This document shows, in pieces, positions 1-12,000 of a DNA stretch of 64,000 nucleotides. The notes under the pieces were generated by a model that was given only the letters and a program-made list of their open reading frames with translations, did no database searches and was not told the origin of the DNA. Position 1 is the stretch's first letter. Every line of letters starts with the position of its first letter. The position numbers and the translations under genes were made by a program. Source of the stretch: Limnomonas spitsbergensis (taxonomy: Eukaryota > Chlorophyta > Chlorophyceae > Chlamydomonadales); contig JAYJMM010000124.1 of assembly GCA_037349105.1 (NCBI GenBank), forward strand, positions 4,324,001-4,388,000, given 5' to 3'.

Positions 1-1
1 G

Positions 2-3000
2 CAGGCGGGCGTGGCGGCTGCGGGGGGCGGGACGTCGTGGCAGGGGCCGTGTGAGAGCTCGCTTATCGTGCAGGGGCTTTACTTTGGCACCTGGACGTTC
101 GTGGTGAGGCATCAAGAAATCCTTGGTCCCTAAACTTTTGACCCTAAACCCTGGACCCAAAATCCAAAAGTTTGTGACAGCCCGCTGATCGAGCAGGGGC
201 TGTACTTTGGCACCTGGACGTTTGTGGTGAGGCATTGAGAAATCACTGGACCCAGACCCTGGACCCTAAGCCCTGGACCTAGACCCTGGACCCAAAACCC
301 AGAACCCTGTGACAGCCCGCTCATCCTGCGTGGGCTGTACTTTGGCACCTGGACCTTCCTGGTGAGGCACCAAGAAATCCATCAACCCAAGACCCTCAAC
401 CCTGGACCCTTCACCTTATCCCTGGCCTCTGAGACCCTTATCACCTCAACCCTGCGACAGCCCGCGCAGGGGCTGTTTCTTTGAACATTAACGTTACTGG
501 TGACGCTCCAGGAAAACTATGAAACCTGAAACGTGAACAGCCCTATCATTCCTGTCCGCTGCACCCTCCCGCCCCTCCGCACCTGTCGCTACATCCTCCG
601 CACCTGTCAGCTACATCCTCCGCACCTGTCAGCTACATCCTCTGCACCTGTCAGCTACATCCTCTATACCTGTCAGCTACATCCTCCGCACCTGTCAGCT
701 ACATCCTCCGCACCTGTCAGCTACATCCTCCGCACCTGTCAGCTACATCCTCCGCACCTGTCAGCTACATCCTCCGCACCTGTCAGCTATATCCTTCCAT
801 TCCCTCATTTGCATTTACTACACGACCCTCGTCCCTCCTCATTCGTCTGCTGCACCACTCTGACCACTCTGACCACTATTTTTGACCCCTTTGCCCCCTG
901 TCCCCTCGGACCTCCCCTTTTGACCCCTGTCCCCCTTTGTGACCTCTATTTTTGACCCTTTTGGCCCCTGATGTCCCTTCTTGTGCATCTGCTGCCGGTG
1001 AATGGCCAGGTTGCGTGTACGACCACCAAGGACACGTCCCCGCCCTAGCAGCTAGCCGGCGCCCTTCAGCAACTTCTTTCCGTCTGACACAAACCCTTTT
1101 ATATCCTTTTACACCTTGATGTACCCTCTCTTACCTGCCTGTCACTCTTCTTCCACACCCTTTCGTACCCTTTCAACACCCTTCCACACCCTTTTGTCCT
1201 CTCTCCACACCCTTCCATACCTTTTTGTCCCCCCTCCACACCCTTCCACACCCTTTTGTCCCCTCTCCTTACCCTTCCACACCCTTGTGTCCCCTCTCCA
1301 CACCCTTCCACACCTTTCGTCCCCTGTCCACGCCCTTCCACACCCTTTGTCCCCTGTCCACACATTTCCACACCTTTGTTTTCCCTCTCCACAAATTTGT
1401 TTTCCCTCTCCACACCCTTCCACACCCTCTGGTCCCTCCTCCACACCCTTTCACACCCTTCGTCTATCCCGCAGGTGAACGGTAAGGATGCTGCGGGTAA
1501 CACTGCCAGCAGCACCGCCTTGTCCTGGCAGCAGGCCTACACGGATCAGGTGGTGTACACCCGCATGGCCAGCACGCCTCCCGCCCTCACCAACAACACA
1601 GACCTGTCCTTCACGGTGTATGCCTTCCAGGTGCGTTGTGTAAGGGGTTGGGGGTCCAGGGTTGCACCTTTGTTAGGGTTAAGGGGTTTGGGTTCAGGGT
1701 TGAGCCTTTGTTAGGGTTAAGGGGGTGTGGGTCCAGGGTTGAGCCTTTGTTAGGGTTAAGGGGTCGTGTACACCCGCATGGCCAGCACGCCTCCTGCCCT
1801 CACCAACAACAAATACCTGTCTTTCACGGTGTATGCCTTCCAGGTGTGTGGTGTGTTTTGGGGTTTTGGTCCAGGGTTGAGCCTTTATTAGGGTTACGGG
1901 GTTGTGGATCCAGGGTTGCACCTTTGTTAGGGTTACGGGGTTGTGGGGCCAGGGTCCAGCTTTTGTTAGGGTTACAGGGTTGTGGGTCCAGGATCCAGAT
2001 TTTGTTAGGGTAACGGGGTTGTGGGGCCAGGGTTTAACCTTTGTTAGGGTTGAGGGGGGGGGGTCCAAGGTTGAGCTTTTGTTAGGGTAACGGGGTTGTG
2101 AGGCCAGGTTCAGCCTTAATTAGGATTACGGGTTTTGGTCCAGGGTTGAGCCTTGTTAGGGTTACGGGGTTTTGGGGCCAGGGTTCAGCCTGTGTTAGGG
2201 TTACGGGGTTGTGGGTCCAGGGTCCAGCTTTTTGTTAGGGTTACGGGTTTTGGTCCAGGGTTCAACCTTTGTTAGGGTTAAGGGGTTGTGGGTCCAGGGT
2301 CCAGCTTTTGTTAGGGTTAAGGGGGGGTGGGTCCAGGGTCCAGCTTTTGTTAGGGTTAAGGGGGTGTGGGGCCAGGGTTCAGCCTTTGTTAGGGTTGAGG
2401 GGGGGGGGGTCCAAGGTTGAGCTTTTGTTAGGATAACGGGGTTGTGAGGCCAGGTTCAGCCTTTGTTAGGATTACGGGTTTTGGTCCAGGGTTGAGCTTT
2501 TGTTAGGGTTACGGGGTTGTGGGGCCAGGGTTCAGCCTGTGTTAGGGTTACGGGGTTGTGGGTCCAGGGTCCAGCCTTTGTTAGGGAATTAAGGTTTAGG
2601 GTCCGGGCTGTGCATATGTGACCCCAATTCCTGCCTGATGCATGTCAGTGTATGCTAATCTCAAATCACGCAAGTAACGAAAATGTGTCCCCAGGCACAT
2701 ACATGGCCACCCTCTTGTTCCAGGGTGCTGGATCCTCTCAGCTCTCGCTGCTGGACGCCTCCACCATGTCCTTCCAGTCCTGGCTGCAACCAACCTAATC
2801 CCTTCTCTCCTCCTCCCACGTACCGCAGGGTGCTGGATCCTCTCAGCCCTCGCTGCTGGATGCCTCCTCCATGTCCTTCCAGTCCCGGCTGCAACCAACC
2901 CAATCCCTTCTCTCCTCCTCCCACGTACCGCAGGGTGCTGGATCCTCTCAGCCCTCGCTGCTGGATGCCTCCACCATGTCCTTCCAGTCCCGGCTGCAAC

Positions 3001-6000
3001 CAACCCAATCCCTTCTCTCCTCCTCCCACGTACCGCAGGGTGCTGGATCCTCTCAGCCCACGCTGCTGGATGCCTCCACCATGTCCTTCCAGTACCGGCT
3101 GCAGCCGGTCAACCGCAGCTCAACGGTCCCCTGGTCCTCCGCGGCCGGCGGCCGTAGCTTCATCGCAGTGGCGCCCGCCGACGGTCAATTTCAGCTCTCC
3201 GTTCGCGCCGTGGGCGTGGGCGCTGCACCAGACGACGCGGTCGCAATGACGGCGGTGCGCGTGGATACGACTCCGCCGGTGCTGGTGGTCGTTTCGCAGC
3301 CGGCGGGCATCCAGCCGGACCGCGTGGTTACCGTCAAGTGGCAGACCGACCCCCCGGACGATGCCGCGGCCTATTACTGCAGGTGGGGTTTTTTGTTTCG
3401 TGGAATCATAGCCCTTAGGAAATGAGGACGCAGGCCTTTTTTCGTGTGTGCTTTGTGACCGTGAAATGACTTGAGGTAAGGAAGGGGATTAAACGAGGTG
3501 AGGGGCAGTGGGGGGAGCGTCATTACAGCCTAATCCCTGAACCCTAAACTAGGGCAGTGGGGGGAGTGTCATTCCAGCCTAAACCCTGAACCATATCGTC
3601 ATTCTAGCCTCAACCCTGTAACCCTAAACTAGGGCAGTGGGGGGAGTGTCATTACAGCCTAAACCCTTAACCCTATTGTCATTCCAGCCTAAACCCTGTA
3701 ACCCTAAACTAGGGCAGTGGGGGGAGTGTCATTCCAGCCTAAAACCTTAACCCTATTGTCATTCCAGCCTAAACCCTGAACCCTTTTGTCATTCCAGCCT
3801 AAACCCTGAACCTTAAACTAGGGCAGTGGGGGGAGTGTCATTCCAGCCTTAACCCTTAACCCTAAACTAGGGCAGTGGTGGGAGTGTCATTCCAGCCTCA
3901 ACAGGGCAGGCCCAGGTTTTTAGCCGCAACAGGGCAGGTCCAGCAGATCCCATTACAGGGCAGGCTCGGAAGTTTATTTGCAACAAGGCAGGCCCAGGTT
4001 TTAAGCTGAAATAGGGCAGGCACCACTCTTTTCACCCGCAACAGGGCAAGCCCAGTTTCAGCGTGAGCCCCAGGGTTGTCATTAGCTGGACGCAGCTACG
4101 GTGGCATTACCACCAGCTTGATTCGTTTTCAGGGATGTTATCCCTCGGCCTGCAGGGTTGGGGGGAGTGCGCTTCTTAGACCTCCTCAAGAAGAGGGGAC
4201 CTTAACCCTGAACCCTACAGAATTAAGTACCTAAACCCTTCCCCTAAACCCTACAGAAGAAAGTACCTGAACCCTTAACCCTAAACCCTACAGAAAAAGG
4301 AACCTAAACCCTAAACTTATACAGAGGAAAGGACATTAACCCTTAACCCGAAACCCATACAGAAGAGGGAACCTGAACCCTAAACCCTGAAGGAGAGGGA
4401 ACCTGAACCCTTACCCCTACAGAAGAGGTAAAGAGGTAACACAGGATCCACCCACCTCCTCTACTCCGACAGGTGGCTGTTTGGACCGAGCGCCATGCCC
4501 TCCGAGACGGCGCCGGATGCTGGCTCCTCCGCGTTTGGCCCCTGCAGCGGCCCCACTGCCACCAGTGCAACTACCAACGTGGAGGATGGCTACTGGCTCT
4601 TTCAGGTGGGACGTGTGAAACAGTGTGGGAGTGTGTATATGTGTGAAATTGTTGGAAGGAGGTCCCCCGGGGGTACCTGGGTCTTGATTTTTTTTTATCA
4701 TTGGCCCCTGTTGTGCACACGGGACCGTCTATCTGAATTGGTGATGCCCTTTTGGTCTGACATCATTGTTGATATGTCCTTTGCTCTGATATCATTATTG
4801 ATATGTCCGTCTGAATTGGTGATATTTTTTCCCTATGACATCATTGTTGATGCAGGGAGACAAGGCATACCGTATGACCGGTAGGCCCTCAATGTTTTTC
4901 ATAGAACCCATACCACATGTAAGCCTTTTGTCGACCTCGGACCCGTCAGGCCCTGGAGTTTCCTCCTCTGGACGTTTTTTTGTTTATGCTTGCCTAGCCC
5001 CAATGCCCGGCTGCTTTTCATGGGCATTGCCTGGCATAGTGGCATCGCTGAATTGTCCGCTCCTTGGCACCTATGGTTTGTGTGCATATTTGAACTAGTG
5101 TGGGAACAAACCAACCAAACCACCTTAAAGGCCTGTTGGAAAAAGGCCTGCTGGTAGGCTATTTAAAAATAAACAACTGTTAATCTGTTAAACTAAGGGT
5201 CGGTCACACACGCTGTTCTAACTAGGGAACGGACTAATATTGTTATAATAAGTTAAATCCATATTGAACACATCACTGTTCAGATTAAATGCCTACCAGT
5301 ATTGGAAGGCAGCAATGCCTACCAGTATTGAAAGGCAGCAATGCCTACCAGTATTGAAAAGCAGCAATGCCTACCAGTATTGGAAGGCAGCAATGCCTAC
5401 CAGTATTGGAAGGCAGCAATGCCTACCAGTATTGGAAGGCAGCAATGCCTACCAGTATTGGAAGGCAGCAATGCCTACCAGTATTGAAAGGCAGCAATGC
5501 CTACCAGTATTGAAAAGCAGCAATGCCTACCAGTATTGGAAGGCAGCAATGCCTACCAGTATTGGAAGGCAGCAATGCCTACCAGTATTGAAAGGCAGCA
5601 ATGCCTACCAGTATTGAAAGGCAGCAATGCCTACCAGTATTGAAAGGCAGCAATGCCTACCAGTATTGAAAGGCAGCAATGCCTACCAGTATTGGAAGGC
5701 AGCAATGCCTACCAGTATTGAAAGGCAGCAATGCCTACCAGTATTGAAAGGCAGCAATGCCTACCAGTATTGAAAGGCAGCAATGCCTACCAGTATTGAA
5801 AAGCAGCAATGCCTACCAGTATTGGAAGGCAGCAATGCCTACCAGTATTGGAAGGCAGCAATCCCTACCAGTATTGGAAGGCAGCAATACCTACCAGTAT
5901 TGGAAGGCAGCAATGCCTACCAGTATTGAAAGGCAGCAATGCCTACCAGTATTGAAAAGCAGCAATGCCTACCAGTATTGGAAGGCAGCAATGCCTACCA

Positions 6001-9000
6001 GTATTGGAAGGCAGCAATGCCTACCAGTATTGGAAGGCAGCAATGCCTAGCAGTATTGGAAGGCAGCAATGCCTACCAGTATTTAAAGGCAGCAATGCCT
6101 ACCAGTATTGAAAGGCAGCAATGCCTACCAGTATTGAAAGGCAGCAATGCCTACCAGTATTGAAAGGCAGCAATGCCTACCAGTATTGGAAGGCAGCAAT
6201 GCCTACCAGTATTGGAAGTCAGCAATGCCTACCAGTATTGGAAGGCAGCAATGCCTACCAGTATTGAAAGGCAGCAATGCCTACCAGTATTGAAAGGCAG
6301 CAATGCCTACCAGTATTGAAAGGCAGCAATGCCTACCAGTATTGAAAGGCAGCAATGCCTACCAGTATTGGAAGGCAGCAATGCCTACCAGTATTGGAAG
6401 TCAGCAATGCCTACCAGTATTGGAAGGCAGCAATGCCTACCAGTATTGAAAGGCAGCAATGCCTACCAGTATTGGAAGGCAGCAATGCCTACCAGTATTG
6501 AAAGGCAGCAATGCCTACCAGTATTGAAAGGCAGCAATGCCTACCAGTATTGAAAGGCAGCAATGCCTACCAGTATTGGAAGGCAGCAATGCCTACCAGT
6601 ATTGGAGGGCAGCAATGCCTACCAGTATTGAAAGGCAGCAATGCCTACCAGTATTGAAAAGCAGCAATGCCTACCAGTATTGGAGGGCAGCAATGCCTAC
6701 CAGTATTGGAGGGCAGCAATGCCTACCAGTATTGAAAGGCAGCAATGCCTACCAGTATTGAAAGGCAGCAATGCCTACCAGTATTGGAAGGCAGCAATGC
6801 CTACCAGTATTGAAAGGCAGCAATGCCTAACAGTAATGAAAGGCAGCAATGCCTGCCAGTATTGGAGGGCAGCAATGCCTACCAGTATTGAAAGGCAGCA
6901 ATGCCTACCAGTGTTGAAAGGCTTGTTATTACGTTTTTAGGAACGACGCAACTGGAAGCTCACTGGAAATATATAGACAAACATGTCGAGTTGAAGGCTT
7001 GTTGGAAATAGGCTTATTTGTTCTCTCCACTCTGATGCAGTCTCTCGTTAATGTCTCAGTTATGTCTCTCGATCATGTCTCAGTAAAACTTGGGTGGGAA
7101 ATACAAAAATACAAATAGAAATGAACAGGAATGCTTGTTTGTGTGTCAGTGCAATGTAGAAGGGAGGGCGTGCCAAATGTTAGTTAACAGGAATCGGGAA
7201 TGCCAGCAGCATGGGGCTTTCCTAATGTGAATCGACAGGCATGCTTGTTTGTGGCTGTGTGGCTGATTGCAGGTTAAGGCCCAGGACAACGCAGGCAACG
7301 TCAGCCCCCCGCTCAACATGCAGTTCCGGACCGACACGCTGCCGCCGGCCATCCAGATCGCGGCGCCGACCGCCACGCCGATCCCACGCGTCGGGATCAC
7401 CAGCCACATCACGGCTGGCGGGCCGCGCGGCGCGGGCGTGGCCAACTCGAGCTGCGTCCTGGAGGCGCGCTGGCTGTCAGGCAGCAACCTCACGGCCAAC
7501 GCGTCGGCGCTAGCGTTCTCGAAAGCGAGCGTCTCGGCGAGCAGCTTTGATGCGGCCACGCGGGGCGCGCTGGACGTGACACTGGCGCCCTGCCCCAGCC
7601 CGCTGCTGTACGCGCTCCCGGTGGGTTAGTTTTCTTTTAAAGGGGCTGAAGGTCGTGAGATTAGGGTTAGGGGTTTAGAATGTATATTCCTAGGGCTGGA
7701 AGGGGTCCTAAACCCTAAACCCTCAACGTGCACACTTATCCAACCGTGCACCAACAGCACGGACTTGAGCAATACTTGCGGCACGTGTTTGGATCCTACA
7801 CCCCGATCCCTAAGCCAAATGCCAAATGCAACCTTGTACTGCCAGGGGGAAAGGCTGTACGCCTTCAAGGTGTGCGCTAGCCGCTAGGTGTCTCCAGATC
7901 CCGACATGCGACCCGCTTTATTCCTTCCCTCCACTGTACTGCCTGTGCTCCTTGTACATCCAGGGGGAGGGGCTGTACGCCTTCAAGGTGTATGCCAGTA
8001 GCTTCTCCGGCCTCAAGTCCCAGGTCATCCAAACCATCGTGGTGGACGCCTCCCCGCCGGTTTCGGAGCTCACGACGCAGGCGATCTTGGCTCCGTACCC
8101 CTCCCAGGTAGGCGGTTGATGCCATAGGCTGCAAAGCAGTGCTGTCTCTGTTTTCCTAAATCTTTAACCCCCAAACCCATTTTCTCTTCCTTCCATTTGT
8201 GTGCGCGGGATTCGCCACCCCCCACACACAAGCCCGTTTGCTGCTGCTGCTATTGCTGGTGTTGATGCTGTTTGTGTATCACTTAATCCCATTTTTGATG
8301 CAAAGGATTCGCACCCCTTGTTTGCCACCACTCATAAGCCCGTTTGCTGCTGCTGCTAACGCTGCTGCTGCTGCCAACACAGGTGTCGCACCCCCTATTC
8401 GCCACCACTCATATCGCCCCCCCCCCACACACACAAGCCCGTTTGCTGCTGCTGCTCCTGCCACTGCTGCCCCTGCAGGTGTCGCTCCTGTTTGCCACCC
8501 CTCATATCGCCCCCCCCCCCCCCACACACACACAAACACACAAGCCCGTTTGCTGCTACTGCTGCTGCTGCTGCTGCTGCTGCCCCTGCAGGTGCCGCTC
8601 CTGTTTGCCACCCCTCACATTGCCCCCCACACACACAAGCCCGTTTGCTGCTGCTGCTACCCCTGAAGGTGTCGCTGCAGGTGTCGCTCCTGTTCATTTC
8701 CCTTTCCTTCCATTATGCAAGGGATTCGACCCCCCCACACAAGCCTGTTTACTGCTGCTGCTGCCTTCCGCGGGTGTCGCTCCTGTTTGCCACCCCCCCT
8801 CACAAGCCCGTTTGCTGCTGCCCCCTGCAGGTGTCACCCCCCTCCCCACACAAGCCCGTTTGCTGCTGCCCCCTGCAGGTGTCGCTCCTGTTTGTCTCCC
8901 GAGATTTCCCCTCCAGCTACAATGCAGGCATCAACACGAGCCTCTGCTGGCTGGAGCAGACCGGAGACACGACAGCAGCAGGCAGGCATTAGGGTTGAGG

Positions 9001-12000
9001 GTTGAGGGTTTGGGCTGGAGCATGCGGGAGGCTCCACTGCAGCAGAAAAGTAATGGGGTTTGGGGTGAAGGTCTTGGCTGGAGCATACAGGAGGCTCCAC
9101 AGCAGCAGACAAGCAATGGGTTTTGGGGGCTTGGGGTTAAGGTTTTGGCTGGAGCACACCGGAGGCTCCACAGCAGTAGGCAAGTGTTGTTCAGGGTATA
9201 GGTTGATTCGGTAGCAATGCAGCTGCATCACGGCTTGCAGCTGGGGGGAAGAAGTTAAGCAAACAGTGTTCATGGTTTAGGCAGATCAGGGTGCAATTCA
9301 GCCGCATCACGGCCTGTAGCTGGAGGGAGGCATGGTGTAGCTAGCCATGCTCTGCTTAATCACCTTCTTGTTTCGTCCCAAGGGTGTCGTCTACTCTGAT
9401 GCAGTCAGATCTTGACGAATCAGCTGCTCCCTTGGCACCTGTTGACCTCTTGGCACCTGTTGACCTCATATGAATGCATGATCCATCTGTTCCTAGTGCT
9501 TGAACCAGGAGGAAGTATTTTGTCAGCGAGGAAAATAGCATGCTAATCACAAGAAAACCAATCCTACACACACGATGATACATCTTGATATCTCGTCATC
9601 TTAACGAATCAATTCATGGACATCTATGGACTCCTCTCGACACTCACTACAGCGCACGCTCTGCCTGTGTTTGCTATCCAGCAGGTGCGCCCAGAGGCCG
9701 GATGCCTGACGGCTCGCTGATCGCCTTCAAAACCTGGATGGCCTGCACCTCGCCGCTCGTTTTGAAGTCGATGCAGAGCGGCTTGTACAGCTTTAAGGTC
9801 GGTGGAGGGGTGGGGGATCTGGGTTCAACCTTGAATACAGAACCCTTAACTAGGTGGGGGATTAAGGTTCAACCTTGAACCCTAAACCCTTGATGTGGTT
9901 GGGGCCGGTGCAAGGGTGGGGGGCAATGCAGGCTGGCAGGCAAGGCAGCAGTAGACTGCGTCTGGCCAGAGCGCTTGCCGGTGGGGTCGGTCGCCGCCTT
10001 GTTCTTTGTCCGAGGGTCAGTTTTGGCAGATGGTTCAGGATTCGAGATTTAGGAAGCGCAAGGGTTGCTGGTTGTCAAGGCGCTGCAGAGCAGTCTAACA
10101 CAGCTCCCAGATTAGTGCTGGATGGGTTGGGATCAGTTTTGGCCGATGCTTTAGAATACGAGATCTAGGAGCTGGAAAGGCCGCTGGTTATCAAGGCGCT
10201 GCAGAGTAGCCTTCCATAGCTCCCACAGCGGTGCTGGGGTGGGGGTCAGTTTTGGCCGGTGGTTTTGGATACGAGCATGAAGAAAGAGCTGGAAGTGTTG
10301 CTGGTTGTCAAGGCGCTGCAGAGCGGCTTGGTCAGGCTCCAGGTCGGTAGAGGGAGGGAGGCAGGGCAGGGTGGTGTCCATTGGGGCTGATATGCTGATG
10401 GTTTTGGATTTGGGGTGAAGGACAACTGTTCGGGTTGCTGGTTGTCAAGGCGCTGCAGAGCTGCCTATACCGGAAACCCTTAACCCTCAACCCTCAACCC
10501 GAAACAGCTTGTAGGGAGGCGCAGGGTGTGGGTCCCCCTTGACCTCGTGCCCTCTCTTAGGTCTACAGTCCAGGGTTCAGATTCCCTCTCCACCCCGTGT
10601 TGTGTCTAGGGTTTAGGGTTTAGAGACCCCCTTGACCCCGTGCCCTTTCTGAGGTTTAGAGGTCAGGGTTCAGATTCCCTCTCAACCCCGAGCAGGGTGG
10701 GGGTCAGTGTGGGGAGCTCATGGTTCAGGTTGTGAGTAAAGGATCAGGATGTGTGCTGATGGTAAACATTTGGGGATCTTAAATCAGTGTGTGCTGATGG
10801 TAAACATTTGGGGATCTTAAATCAGTGCGGGTCGTGCTGGTAGAGGGTTTGGGGACCGATGCGGGGTGTTGGGTTGTTGGCCAGGGGTCAGGATTTGGGG
10901 TCAGCTGAGTTGCTGGTTGAGGGTTTGAGGGTCGATGCGGGATGCTGAACAGGGGTTTGTTGGGTATAGGGTTCAGGGTTTGGGGTCAGCGTAGTTGCTG
11001 GTTTAGCGGGTGTACAAGGCCTAGTGCCAGCCCTACGCACTAGTATCCCCCTTCACCCCGTGCCCTGTCTAGGGTCTAGGATTTAGGGTTTACGGGTTAC
11101 GGGTTTGGGGTTTAGTTTAGGGTTTGGGGTTTAGATTTAGTTCAGGGTCTAGGGTTTAGATTTAGTTTAGGGTTTAGGCTTCAGATTCCCTCTCCACCCC
11201 TTGCCTTGTCTAGTGTTTAGGGTTTAGGGTTTAGAGGCCCCCTTGACCCCGCGCCCTTTCTTAGGTAAAGAATTCAGGGTTCGGAATCCCTCCCAACCCT
11301 GTGCCTGGTCGAGTCGGACATCATTCCTTGTTGATCTCTCGTCACGTCATGATGCCGCGATGCGCGTCGCCGCGACGACGTGCTCACTGCTCAGGTCGCC
11401 GCGTGGACGTGCTCACGGGCCTGCTCCCGCTGCCTGCGCCGCGCAGGTGCGTGCGGTGGACAATGCGGGCAACGCGGGTGCGCCCTCGGGATCACTTGCG
11501 TTCGCGGTGGACGACACGCTGCCCATCAACGGGATGGCCAGCACGACCTACGACGCCTCGCCAGGGAGCTCGGGGGTCAGCATCCTCGTCATAGGGATTG
11601 TTGCAGGTGGGTGATGCGCGTGTGGCGTGCTTTGGGTTTAGGGGTTGCTTAGTGTAACGGGGCTGCTTCGCGTTTAGGGGGTACTCAGGGTTAAGGGGTA
11701 AAGGGGTGCTTAGGGTAAATGGGGTGCCTTGGGTTTGGGGGTTGCTTAGGGTAAAGGGGGTGTTTAGGTTGTAGGGGATGCTGAAGGTTGAAGGTTCACG
11801 GGGTACTAAGGGTTTAGGGTTCAGTGGATGTTTTTGGTTAAGGGGTCGTTCAGCGTCTAGGGGTACTCAGGGTCTATGGGGTACTTAGGGTCTAAGGGGT
11901 CCTAAGGGTTTAAGGGGTACTTCGGGTTTATAAGGGTTGCTTAGGGTTTAAGGGGTGCCCAGGGTTTAGGGGGTGTTGAGGACCTAAGCTTAAACCTAAA

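Noticed and set aside
2596..3249. Minus- and plus-strand frames over the 105-bp array
   Set aside because: Shadows of the plus-strand exon and its edge copies.
5264..6940. CRISPR-like regular array
   Set aside because: Units are contiguous 26-bp repeats without unique spacers, inside a eukaryotic intron, with no cas genes.
8180..8880. Poly-leucine coding (GCTGCTGCTGCT runs)
   Set aside because: The runs are part of acceptor-edge copies in an intron and fit no exon phase.
10480..12000. Chromosome end
   Set aside because: The TTTAGGG motifs are degenerate, occur in many introns and are surrounded by genes.
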